A DNA stretch of 64,000 nucleotides, taken from SAR202 cluster bacterium (GTDB lineage: Bacteria; Chloroflexota; Dehalococcoidia; Lucifugimonadales; VXLM01). Made by a program: the position numbers and the translations under genes. The notes beneath the pieces were generated by a model. It worked only from the letters and a program-made list of their open reading frames with translations. It had not been told where the DNA came from and did no database searches. Location: assembly GCA_022448725.1 (NCBI GenBank), contig JAKUTR010000004.1, positions 58,158 to 122,157 of the forward strand, in the 5' to 3' direction. This document shows positions 1-7,871 of the stretch, piece after piece (the first letter of the stretch is position 1; each line of letters begins with the position of its first letter).

Positions 1-307
1 TGTGGTCCACTCCATTATTGCTTGCGCCATCGATTTCAATGATGTCTAGTGACTGCTCGTCGTTGATCGATTGGCAAATCTCGCATGCATCGTCCGGTTC
101 TCCATCGTTTGGCTTAAGGCAATTCACCGCTTTTGCCATTATGCGAGCAGTACTAGTCTTACCTGTCCCCCGAGGACCGCAGAAGAGAAACGCATGGGCA
201 ACCCGATCCAAGGACACAGCGTTACGCAGCGTCTGGATAATTGGCTCTTGACCCACAACCTCTTTGAGTTGTCTAGGGCGCCATTTTCTGTATAAAACTT
301 CAGTCAC
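1..307 (-). CDS. dnaX: DNA polymerase III subunit gamma/tau, N-terminal part (runs off the window)
   Basis: This is the clamp-loader ATPase of the replicative polymerase; only the first 102 codons are inside the window and the gene continues beyond position 1. Translation of the minus strand from a GTG at 307 gives the classic family opening with YRKWRP near residue 6 and VGQEPII shortly after. A Walker A motif GPRGTGKTS follows at about residue 44, then the first three cysteines of the zinc module (C...C-E-I-C) and the conserved DIIEIDGASNNGVD. The GTG start is supported by the ribosome-binding sequence GAGGAGATCCT directly upstream. It lies 54 bases downstream of ybeY on the same strand, so the two are probably co-transcribed. 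Identification is firm; only the start codon is a choice. Confidence 0.96.
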   Translation of the reverse strand, partial: MTEVLYRKWRPRQLKEVVGQEPIIQTLRNAVSLDRVAHAFLFCGPRGTGKTSTARIMAKAVNCLKPNDGEPDDACEICQSINDEQSLDIIEIDGASNNGVDH

Positions 308-361
308 AGGATCTCCTCAGCGAAACCCACTGCACATCTCTCCCGCATTCCTTTGTTGTTC

Positions 362-898
362 TCAATGATGAAACTTCCCCAGTATGCGCGACTCTGCTAA
401 CTTCATGACTTCTTCATCCGAGGGTTGCTCATGATCATGCCCCAGTAGATGAAGGATGCCATGTACGAGAAGATGCGATAATTCATCTTCAACCGGCATG
501 CCTGCTTCGATCGCCTGCCTCACAGTTTGGGGGTATGAGACGATCACTTCGCCCAACGAATGGTCTTCCTCGCCAGGTGGAAGGACAAACTCATCGAGTT
601 GGGCAACGAGTGACCCGTCGTCGCCATGATATTCCCCTTCATACACGTAAGAGAACGAAAGTACGTCTGTATGCTCGTTCAGACCCCGGTGCTTCCGATT
701 CAGTTCCAGTACTGTCTCATCATCGGCGATCACGACGCTAACGTGCGTTTCGGAACCTTTCGCCTCCGATTTTAATGCTTTCACTACAGTTTCCTTGACC
801 CACGCCTGGTGTACGTGTTTCTCGAAAGCTTCAAATACCTGAACTGAGACGTCAAAGGCGGACATTTGATGGCAGGATAGTACTGTGGGGGATACCAT
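362..898 (-). CDS. ybeY: Endoribonuclease YbeY (rRNA maturation factor)
   Basis: YbeY is a single-strand-specific metal-dependent endoribonuclease used in 16S rRNA 3' end maturation and ribosome quality control. The protein (178 residues) carries the zinc motif HGILHLLGHDH, the family H-x3-H-x5-H signature, near residue 146. It also has the upstream LNRKHRGLNEHTDVLSF block typical of the family. Length is slightly above the usual 150-165 because of an N-terminal extension of about ten residues. The ATG at 898 has a ribosome-binding GGAG six bases upstream, while the internal methionine at residue 12 has none, so I prefer the longer form. It precedes dnaX. Confidence 0.95.
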   Translation of the reverse strand: MVSPTVLSCHQMSAFDVSVQVFEAFEKHVHQAWVKETVVKALKSEAKGSETHVSVVIADDETVLELNRKHRGLNEHTDVLSFSYVYEGEYHGDDGSLVAQLDEFVLPPGEEDHSLGEVIVSYPQTVRQAIEAGMPVEDELSHLLVHGILHLLGHDHEQPSDEEVMKLAESRILGKFHH

Positions 899-1026
899 GC
901 AACTCCGTTATAGGAGATCAATCAATCAACGAAGCCAGCATGTGCGACACCTCTGGGAGGAGAGACGATTCAAGCACATCGTTGAAACCTTAAAAAGGCG
1001 TCAACCTGAGGTTATATCTCAGGTTA

Positions 1027-1248
1027 TTAAACGTCAGACTGATTAACTCCCGGAGAGGATTTTTCAGGCCATAACCTTCGAAATCCCTTACTCAGACCCC
1101 ATACTGCTGCAACAACTACAGCCATTATCCCGCACCCGACCCAAGCCTTTGTGACGAGGAACCAAAAAAACATCAGCCCACATATGATTACGATAATCCA
1201 AGTGATCCCGAAGAGTATTGATCCGACAAATTCACGTAGGAACCCCAA
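1027..1248 (-). CDS. Small two-helix membrane protein, unknown function
   Basis: A 73-residue protein that I do not recognise. Two hydrophobic stretches (about residues 9-32 and 36-52) should form a transmembrane hairpin, followed by a basic segment (KGFRRLW) and a short polar tail. It starts with TTG at 1248, strongly supported by a GAGGAGG ribosome-binding site with six bases of spacing. It sits alone between ybeY and the divergent dehydrogenase at 1406. The good ribosome-binding site and coherent membrane topology argue that it is a real gene; its role cannot be deduced. Confidence 0.65.
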   Translation of the reverse strand: MGFLREFVGSILFGITWIIVIICGLMFFWFLVTKAWVGCGIMAVVVAAVWGLSKGFRRLWPEKSSPGVNQSDV

Positions 1249-1405
1249 GGCTTCCTCCTCAAAATTCTATCTTTAGAGCCGAATGATAGGCTTCTATAGA
1301 ATCAGGGTCAAGCCCAAGTCACCTGGATTGATGACAAAGACTACGGGTTAGTAGATAGTTTCACATTGACGACAGCTTCAGAAAGCAAAGTTAGGAGTTA
1401 CCAAT

Positions 1406-2179
1406 ATGACAAGTGAATCAACTAAAGAGCAAGTAGTGCTTATAACTGGTGGTGGCAGTGGTATAGGTAAAGAGATTGCACGAAAGTTCGCGTCTGGTGG
1501 TAACAAAATCATCATCAATGATGTCCGCGAGGACGTGGGTATCCAAGCAGCGCGAGAAGTTAACGGCACTTACATATACGCCGATCTCTCAGATATGGAC
1601 TCCACTCGCAAGCTAGCAACCGAAGCACTCGATTTATTCGGCACTATAGATATTCTAGTAAACAATGCTGGATTCCAACATGTAGCACCGGTTGATGAGT
1701 TCCCTGAGACTCTTTGGGCAAAGATGATTCAGGTGATGCTTGTCGCTCCATTCCAATTAACAAAGCTTGCCCTCCCTGGCATGAAAGAATCTGGGTGGGG
1801 ACGGATCATAAACATGTCATCGATTCATGGCCTAGTCGCCAGTCCGTACAAGTCCGCTTACAACTCGGCAAAGCATGGACTTATTGGGTTCACGAAAACC
1901 GTAGCACTTGAAGTTGGTGAGTTTGGTATCACCGCTAACGCAATTTGCCCAGGATACACCCGTACTCCCTTGGTCCAAGCTCAGGTCGCCGACCAAGCAA
2001 AGAACAACGACCTCTCAGAGGATGAAGTCATATCAAAAATCATGCTGGAACCAGCTGCGATCAAGCGACTAGTCGAACCTACAGAAGTCGCTGATCTAAC
2101 GGTATTCTTAGCTTCAGATAGTGCCCGCTCAATAACAGGCTCAGCATACAGTATCGACCTCGGATGGGTAGCCAGATAG
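1406..2179 (+). CDS. bdhA: Short-chain dehydrogenase, probable D-3-hydroxybutyrate dehydrogenase
   Basis: An NAD(P)-dependent classical SDR of 257 residues. Visible motifs are the nucleotide-binding TGGGSGIG near residue 14, NNAG near residue 86, a catalytic serine in NMSSIHG and the YxxxK pair in SAYNSAKHG. The surrounding residues (NNAGFQHVAPV, SSIHGLVASP, CPGYTRTPLV, KRLVEPTEVA) match 3-hydroxybutyrate dehydrogenases closely. That enzyme interconverts 3-hydroxybutyrate and acetoacetate in ketone-body or polyhydroxybutyrate metabolism. The start has AGGAG eight bases upstream. No polyhydroxybutyrate genes are next to it, so the exact substrate is inferred from motif similarity; another hydroxyacid SDR is possible. 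Confidence 0.83.
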   Translation: MTSESTKEQVVLITGGGSGIGKEIARKFASGGNKIIINDVREDVGIQAAREVNGTYIYADLSDMDSTRKLATEALDLFGTIDILVNNAGFQHVAPVDEFPETLWAKMIQVMLVAPFQLTKLALPGMKESGWGRIINMSSIHGLVASPYKSAYNSAKHGLIGFTKTVALEVGEFGITANAICPGYTRTPLVQAQVADQAKNNDLSEDEVISKIMLEPAAIKRLVEPTEVADLTVFLASDSARSITGSAYSIDLGWVAR

Positions 2180-2329
2180 AAGGCAAGCGTCTATTTCCCC
2201 CTCCTCCGTGTACGAAGTAACAGACTCTTAGTTAGTACAAATCCGCCCATAAGGTAAGTTATATTCTGCAGGCTCAAAACCATAGATACGGAGAGGGCCC
2301 AACGCCCGAGGACGTATAGCTTCTACTAG

Positions 2330-3499
2330 CTACCAGTTGGTGAATGCTCCATCGCTACGCCTAAGCTGTGGCACCCACCCTCTCCCGCTGACCACCCGCG
2401 ACTCAGCTACCTCAATATCAATGTCAACACCAAGACCTGGCTCATCTGTCGCAAAAGCATAACCATCAGACCAGCCAATCTGCCGGGGGAAAAGTTCGAT
2501 TTCGTACGTGCGTGGAGCTTTCGGCATTTCCTGAACCCCGACATTAGTCGAAGCCATGCACAAAGCCACACAAGCCGCAGCACTTACTGGCCCAAGTGGG
2601 TTATGAGGAGCGATATCAATGTAATGTGTCTCGCACCAGTGAGTCACTTTTAAAGCTTCAGTCAAGCCTCCAACATTACAAAGGTCAATACGAGCATAGC
2701 TAATAAGTTCCTCCTCTATCACTTGACGAAATGCCCACTTACTGCCCCACTGCTCCCCTGCAGCAATAGGTACATCGACGTGCCTCTCAAGTTTTCGATA
2801 ACTTTCAGGGTTCTCTGAACGAAGAGGGTCTTCCACAAAAAATGGATTGTACTTCTCCAGGTTCCGACACATAGTAATTACGTGGGTTGTGTCAATACGA
2901 GTATGGACGTCTATACATATGCTTATTTCGGGACCAACTGCTTCGCGTACGGCCGCTACTGTCTCTTCTGTCTTGGCGATTGACCGAACAGGGTCAAGAA
3001 TGCCATCTTTGTTTTTAACAATCGAACCGTCTGGGGATGTCTCCGCTTGCCCCCACCGCACAAACTTCCATCCTTCATCGACCGATTTCACACAGCTCGC
3101 AACGAGTTCTTCCACAGTACTTCCAGTATTGTGTGGATAGCACACGACCTTGTCTCGAACCGGTCCACCTAATAATTTATAGACCGGCATACCAAGGGCC
3201 TTGCCCTTGATGTCCCACAGAGCAATATCGATAGCGCTAATAGCTGAAGAATACACGCCATCCGCAGGGAAAAAATTTCCCCGAAACATCTGTTGCCATA
3301 GACGTTCGGTTGCAAAAGGATCCGCACCAATAACGATCTCGCCTAGATGATCAATTGCTCGCCCTATCGCTTCACCCCATACTGTGCGGCCAACCTCGCC
3401 AAGTCCGTAAATTCCAACATCAGTATCAATCTTCACATAGTGCGCACCAAATCCCTGTTCATCGGACAGCGCCATACTGGTGATCTTAGTAACTTTCAT
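2330..3499 (-). CDS. Enolase-superfamily (mandelate racemase/galactonate dehydratase-like) enzyme
   Basis: A 389-residue sugar-acid dehydratase-type protein. The N-terminal capping domain begins MKVTKI and contains the ALWDIKGKALGMPVYKLLGG block found throughout the superfamily. In the barrel the three metal ligands are visible: Asp in DVHTR (about residue 197), Glu in FVEDPL (about 222) and Glu in AAGEQW (about 247). A histidine follows in APHNPLGP (about 299). The DxHxR arrangement and the terminal histidine resemble D-galactonate/gluconate dehydratases, which make 2-keto-3-deoxy sugar acids. DapA-like aldolases elsewhere in the window could cleave such products, but that link is inference. 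A GAGAGG ribosome-binding site precedes the ATG. Confidence 0.87.
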   Translation of the reverse strand: MKVTKITSMALSDEQGFGAHYVKIDTDVGIYGLGEVGRTVWGEAIGRAIDHLGEIVIGADPFATERLWQQMFRGNFFPADGVYSSAISAIDIALWDIKGKALGMPVYKLLGGPVRDKVVCYPHNTGSTVEELVASCVKSVDEGWKFVRWGQAETSPDGSIVKNKDGILDPVRSIAKTEETVAAVREAVGPEISICIDVHTRIDTTHVITMCRNLEKYNPFFVEDPLRSENPESYRKLERHVDVPIAAGEQWGSKWAFRQVIEEELISYARIDLCNVGGLTEALKVTHWCETHYIDIAPHNPLGPVSAAACVALCMASTNVGVQEMPKAPRTYEIELFPRQIGWSDGYAFATDEPGLGVDIDIEVAESRVVSGRGWVPQLRRSDGAFTNW

Positions 3500-3764
3500 G
3501 AAAATCCTCTCTGCAAGCAGGCTTCGTTAAAGTGGCTCGATACAATACCTCCACCTTTTTTCACGGTCAAGGAGCCCAAAATAAAACCTACAGAAACATA
3601 GGTACTGGAAGACGATGTTGTTCTACAGGAGTATCGAGCAAACACACTTAATCCAATGTAAAGATTAGATGAACCTCCCCCTCGAAACAACAGATGATAA
3701 CGGTGTTTGACGCTCCATCAAGCCCCTGCTAGGATGCCGTCATCTTCGCCCCTATGAGGTTTCC

Positions 3765-4475
3765 ATGTCCGATTTCGACATCCTTGACGAAGAAGTCCGT
3801 TCCTGCACATTGTGCACTCTTAGCGCCAAGAGAACTAATGCAGTGCCAGGAGATGGTGATCGTAAAGCGAATGTCATGTTTATTGGTGAGGGACCTGGCT
3901 ACAATGAAGACCAACAAGGAATTCCATTCGTCGGTCGTGCAGGACAACTCTTAAACGAAATGCTTGCGTCGATAGACTTACAACGACAAGACATATACAT
4001 CACCAACATGCTGAAATGCCGCCCACCCAACAACCGGGACCCTCTACCAGCAGAGATAACAGCGTGTGGACCCTATCTAGAACGCCAAATCACAATGATC
4101 TCACCTAAGGTAATAGTTACGTTAGGTAGATACTCGACCGCGAATTTCTTCCCTAACGAACCCATCAGCAAGCTACGAGGGAAACCCATGCCGTGGAACG
4201 ACATTACAGTCCTCCCGATGTACCACCCGGCGGCGGCTCTTCGCAACGGAAAACTGAAAGATGCTCTGCAGCGCGATTTTCAACAAATTCCTGAATTACT
4301 GGATTCTGAGAATGCTGACCGTAGCTCTCCCCTACAGAACACTCTTCCAACTACCACAGAGGAGAGACAGCTAGACATGTTTGCACCCCCTCCTACTGAT
4401 AAAGAGCCTACTCCCAACAGCGATGAAGAGCCGAGCACTACAGAGTCAGGCCCCAAACAGATGAGCTTTCTATAG
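3765..4475 (+). CDS. Family-4 uracil-DNA glycosylase (iron-sulfur type)
   Basis: A repair enzyme that removes uracil from DNA. Residues 1-190 form the glycosylase domain: CTLC (cysteines 14 and 17) and two later cysteines (KCRPP and ACGPY) would hold the 4Fe-4S cluster of type-4 UDGs. GEGPGYNEDQQGIPFVG corresponds to the catalytic motif A, and MYHPAAAL to the distal histidine motif. The canonical GEAPG is GEGPG here. After about residue 190 there is a 45-residue proline-, threonine- and glutamate-rich tail, probably disordered, ending in QMSFL. It is convergent with prs. The family assignment is secure. Confidence 0.93.
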   Translation: MSDFDILDEEVRSCTLCTLSAKRTNAVPGDGDRKANVMFIGEGPGYNEDQQGIPFVGRAGQLLNEMLASIDLQRQDIYITNMLKCRPPNNRDPLPAEITACGPYLERQITMISPKVIVTLGRYSTANFFPNEPISKLRGKPMPWNDITVLPMYHPAAALRNGKLKDALQRDFQQIPELLDSENADRSSPLQNTLPTTTEERQLDMFAPPPTDKEPTPNSDEEPSTTESGPKQMSFL

Positions 4476-4564
4476 GCTGAGTGCGTCGCTTTTCAAGCCT
4501 GCAGAGCTAACTATCTGCCTGAGAAAGTCTCGTCTACAAAAGCATGCGAGATGCCAGTTGATAC

Positions 4565-5647
4565 CTAGTTACTAGGCCCGCCCAATCCTCGCGAAGCGCC
4601 ATAGATTTCATCCATAGCAGCACCCTGAAACATTGCTCCGATCGAAAGGCTATTGTGGATGCGATGTATGGCATCCCCTATCAATGGAGCTACCGACAGA
4701 ACCTCGATGTTATCAATTAGTTTTGGTCCCTCAACCGGTAGGCTATTTGTAACAACTATTCTATCAATACCACTATTGGACAGACGCTCCGGAGCATCCG
4801 CGCACAATACTGCGTGTGTTGCAAAACAGTAAATCTTTTTGGCCCCATGTTCACGAAGGGTTTTTGCAGCCTCAATGACGGTACCACCAGTTCCAATCTC
4901 ATCTTCAATAATCACGGCCTCTTTCCCTTCTACATTACCAACGAGATTGACTGCTTTGGCATTATCGTCGTTGTCCACCCGTTGCTTATCAATGATCGCA
5001 ATAGGCGTATGAAGCAAATCGGCTAATTCTCGCGCGCGTTTGGCACTGCCCATGTCTGTAGCAGTAACGACTATATCCGTAAGGTTCATTTCCTTAACCC
5101 GCCGGGCAAAAAGCGGTATCGCGGGTAGTTCATCCATGGGTATGTTGAAGAACCCTTGAATCTGGCCCGCATGTAGATCAATCGCTAAGACTCGGTCAGC
5201 ACCGGCAACACTAATAAAGTCCGCCACCAGCCTGCCCGTGATAGGGACCCGAGGCTGGTCTTTTTTGTCGGTACGCCCGTAAGCATAGTAAGGGATTACT
5301 GCCGTGATACGACCCGCTGAGGCCCTGCGCGCCGCATCAATCATAATCCATAACTCCATCAAGTTATCGTTCACTGGAGTTGACATGGGTTGGATAAGGA
5401 AAACGTCCATCTGCCGGATATTTTCCAGAAATTGAACAAACGTGTTGTCGTTAGAAAATTTAAATACGTTGGCCTTACCGAGAGGAATGCCCAGGTGTTT
5501 ACAAACTTCCGCTGCCAGACTCGGGTTAGCGTTACCTGAGAAAACCTTCAGTTGCCCGAATACGGGATTTTGTTCCCCACTCATACCTTCTGCTTTTCCT
5601 GGAATCGTCATGTCTAGTTTCGCCGAACGGTTAGTAGTAGTACGCAT
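4565..5647 (-). CDS. prs: Ribose-phosphate pyrophosphokinase (PRPP synthase)
   Basis: Makes phosphoribosyl pyrophosphate from ribose-5-phosphate and ATP for nucleotide, histidine and tryptophan synthesis. Recognisable blocks are LKVFSGNANPSLA, the ATP loop region NDNLMELWIMIDAARR, PYYAYGRTDKKDQPR, DLHAGQIQGFF and the PRPP-binding VIIEDEIGTGGT. At 360 residues it is about 35-45 longer than usual because of an N-terminal leader and a glycine-rich C-terminal tail. Starts at residue 13 or 22 would bring it closer to family length, but they lack a well-spaced ribosome-binding site, whereas the first ATG has AGGAT at seven bases. The DUF805 gene lies 59 bases upstream on the same strand. Confidence 0.96.
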   Translation of the reverse strand: MRTTTNRSAKLDMTIPGKAEGMSGEQNPVFGQLKVFSGNANPSLAAEVCKHLGIPLGKANVFKFSNDNTFVQFLENIRQMDVFLIQPMSTPVNDNLMELWIMIDAARRASAGRITAVIPYYAYGRTDKKDQPRVPITGRLVADFISVAGADRVLAIDLHAGQIQGFFNIPMDELPAIPLFARRVKEMNLTDIVVTATDMGSAKRARELADLLHTPIAIIDKQRVDNDDNAKAVNLVGNVEGKEAVIIEDEIGTGGTVIEAAKTLREHGAKKIYCFATHAVLCADAPERLSNSGIDRIVVTNSLPVEGPKLIDNIEVLSVAPLIGDAIHRIHNSLSIGAMFQGAAMDEIYGASRGLGGPSN

Positions 5648-5706
5648 TAAGTATCCTGATCAAACGGGTCTACTTCTAAGGATGTCTCCCGCCAAAGCAT
5701 TATAGA

Positions 5707-6321
5707 CTATTCACGCCCAACGGTCCTTGGATCTGGACCATATTTGTTTGGACCATCGTCGCCATGTTTTACCCACCAAATTATCAGTATAATTAACATC
5801 AAAATAGCCAAACTACCTGACATAATAGCTAGTAATAACAACTCAGTATTAAACATACTAATCTTCAATTTTATATTCCAGAAAATAAGTGCTGATATTA
5901 ATAAGACGTTTGGCACAAACTGCCACCACCCTGACCGGCCAATATCGTGTAGGCGTCTAGTTGTAACGGATATCGTAGGGATCAAAATAACAACCCAAAT
6001 GAGCGGCACCACCAACACTGGTACTTGGAGTGAAACAAACCACCAGTATTCAGACCGACGTGCTCGCCCGTTGAATTTGATGTAGTTTTTAAACCCAAGA
6101 CTTATAGCTTGGATAAAACTGACCGTCGGTAAGACTCTAGTCGATATCCCGCAATGCGTACAGAATTCGGAATCGCTGGTATTCTCTTCGCCACATTCAC
6201 GACATGCACTTCCAGCAGTTGTTTGTAGCGACGCACCACAAGATGCGCAAGCTGATAAGCCCTCGCGCTGAGGTGTACCACAATTATGACAAACTCGTTG
6301 ATCAGGCGAAGAAAACATCAC
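5707..6321 (-). CDS. Zinc-ribbon plus DUF805 membrane protein
   Basis: A 204-residue protein with two CxxC zinc-ribbon pairs (CHNCG/CASCG near residues 11-29 and CRECG/CTHCG near 40-58), followed by a DUF805 integral-membrane domain. The DUF805 hallmarks are FNGRARRSEYWWF, TTRRLHDIGRSGWWQ and the C-terminal GPNKYGPDP. Three or four hydrophobic segments lie between about residues 95 and 185. The molecular function of DUF805 proteins is unknown. Fusion to a double zinc ribbon is a frequent architecture and suggests a membrane sensor or scaffold, which is inference only. It starts just downstream of the tRNA-Asn gene. Confidence 0.87.
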   Translation of the reverse strand: MMFSSPDQRVCHNCGTPQREGLSACASCGASLQTTAGSACRECGEENTSDSEFCTHCGISTRVLPTVSFIQAISLGFKNYIKFNGRARRSEYWWFVSLQVPVLVVPLIWVVILIPTISVTTRRLHDIGRSGWWQFVPNVLLISALIFWNIKLKISMFNTELLLLAIMSGSLAILMLIILIIWWVKHGDDGPNKYGPDPRTVGRE

Positions 6322-6342
6322 ATAACTAATCTAGGTAGGAAT

Positions 6343-6417
6343 TGGCTCCGCAGGTAGGATTCGAACCTACGACCAATCGGTTAACAGCCGACCGCTCTAC
6401 CACTGAGCTACTGCGGA
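6343..6417 (-). tRNA. tRNA-Asn (GTT)
   Basis: The minus strand folds into a complete cloverleaf. A seven-pair acceptor stem (TCCGCAG with CTGCGGA), D arm with AGCTCAGTGGTAGAGC, anticodon loop CTGTTAA giving anticodon GTT, and the T arm GGTTCGAATCC are all visible. Discriminator G is followed by an encoded CCA at 6343-6345. Length is 75 bases including CCA. Confidence 0.96.
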
Positions 6418-6563
6418 GTATCTCAAGACCCATTCATTCTAGCATATGGGTATTCGCATCCTGAGACGATCCGGAGCCACTGTTTGGACTAACTTTGGAC
6501 TCTTAATCATCGAGCAACATCTTGTGTTATTCTTGCGGCCTTAATCCAGCATCGGAGAATGAT

Positions 6564-7748
6564 ATGGAGCACAGTATCATCTACAAAAAAGACGGTGTAT
6601 ACGCCGCCTTTCCACAGCTTGACCATATGCCTGATGACCGCCTGGCTGCTAGCTTCTCAATATCCTACAAGCGGGACCACACCGTTATAGGTGAATGGGC
6701 CGTGTACGAATCATCAGATGGGGGTCGAACTTGGACTGCCTCAAAAGATCCAGCGATCCCACACAACTGGCCTGCACCAGCAACACGGGAATACTCCGAT
6801 AGATTTAACGCCGTTCTCGCGGATGGTACGTATGTTTGCGCTGGCACTACGGGCTGGCAAGCATGGGATTTAAGTCGTGAAGAGGAAGCACGGTCGCTAG
6901 GTATGAGGACCCACGCTCATAGATGGGACCCTGACAAAATTGCCGTAAATCCGATGAAATTGGTCGCACAGTACTCCAAAGACAAGGGCCAAACCTGGAC
7001 ACGGAATGAGTGGGACGTACCCGGTTTTAACCACATATGCTCATTTTCCCGTGGAACCCTACTTCAGGACGGAACGGTCTTACTGCCCGTGTACGGCACC
7101 GACACCGCCGGAAGGACGCGCAGCATGGTCTGGCGTTCTTCAACCAACGGGCACACAGGATGGAGACTAATACCGATGGGGATTCAGTCCAGTGTCATGA
7201 AGGTTGGTGAGCAGGCTGTTGTTGAAACGAACCCAGGCACAGTGTTGAGCCTAGCCCGAAACGCTGCCGGTTATTTTGTACAGATGTGGTCAGATGACTC
7301 AGGCAGGAGCTGGTCAGATCCACTTCTAACCGACATTTGGGCTCCGCACTCACCACCAGACCTGACGAGGCTGGCTGACGGTAGGATTCTCTGTACCTAC
7401 GGTTATCGTCGTCAGCCAATGGGGATCCGTGCAGTGCTCAGCAACGACGGTGGCGAAACTTGGGACACTGACAACACTATCACCCTACGAGAGGACGGCG
7501 GCACGCCCACACAGACGATGGCAATTACAGAGATCCCTGACATGGAGTCCCTGCGAATATCTGGCGCAGGTTTTAGGGACCGACTTAGTTCTACGTTAGT
7601 CCGAGGGCTTTATCCTTCCGAAAATGCAAGGCCCGACCTTGGATACGCAATCTCAACGCAACTCAGTGACGGCACAATTGTGACTGTCTACTACATAACC
7701 TTGAGTGATGCAGTGACTCATTGCGTGGCAACTCGCTGGGAAGTTTAA
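6564..7748 (+). CDS. Sialidase-like Asp-box beta-propeller protein
   Basis: A 394-residue protein with repeated Asp boxes (S-x-D-x-G-x-T-W type): SSDGGRTWT near residue 50, SKDKGQTWT near 145, SDDSGRSWS near 250 and SNDGGETWD near 295. These mark the six-bladed beta-propeller of sialidases and BNR proteins (exo-glycosidase-like fold). The start is placed at the ATG at 6564 because GGAGA lies just upstream; a longer reading from 6522 has no such site. No signal peptide is present, so it would stay in the cytoplasm, unlike most sialidases. The substrate is unknown. It converges on the TIM-barrel protein at 7872. Confidence 0.8.
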   Translation: MEHSIIYKKDGVYAAFPQLDHMPDDRLAASFSISYKRDHTVIGEWAVYESSDGGRTWTASKDPAIPHNWPAPATREYSDRFNAVLADGTYVCAGTTGWQAWDLSREEEARSLGMRTHAHRWDPDKIAVNPMKLVAQYSKDKGQTWTRNEWDVPGFNHICSFSRGTLLQDGTVLLPVYGTDTAGRTRSMVWRSSTNGHTGWRLIPMGIQSSVMKVGEQAVVETNPGTVLSLARNAAGYFVQMWSDDSGRSWSDPLLTDIWAPHSPPDLTRLADGRILCTYGYRRQPMGIRAVLSNDGGETWDTDNTITLREDGGTPTQTMAITEIPDMESLRISGAGFRDRLSSTLVRGLYPSENARPDLGYAISTQLSDGTIVTVYYITLSDAVTHCVATRWEV

Positions 7749-7871
7749 TCAAGCCAACTCCGTCTCGGGCCACTGACGTTTAGCCAATGCGCCCCAACTC
7801 AACTAGCATTACATCTACACTCAACTTGGGCACTGAAGATCGCATGAGATCGAAATGTCACACATCTTTGC

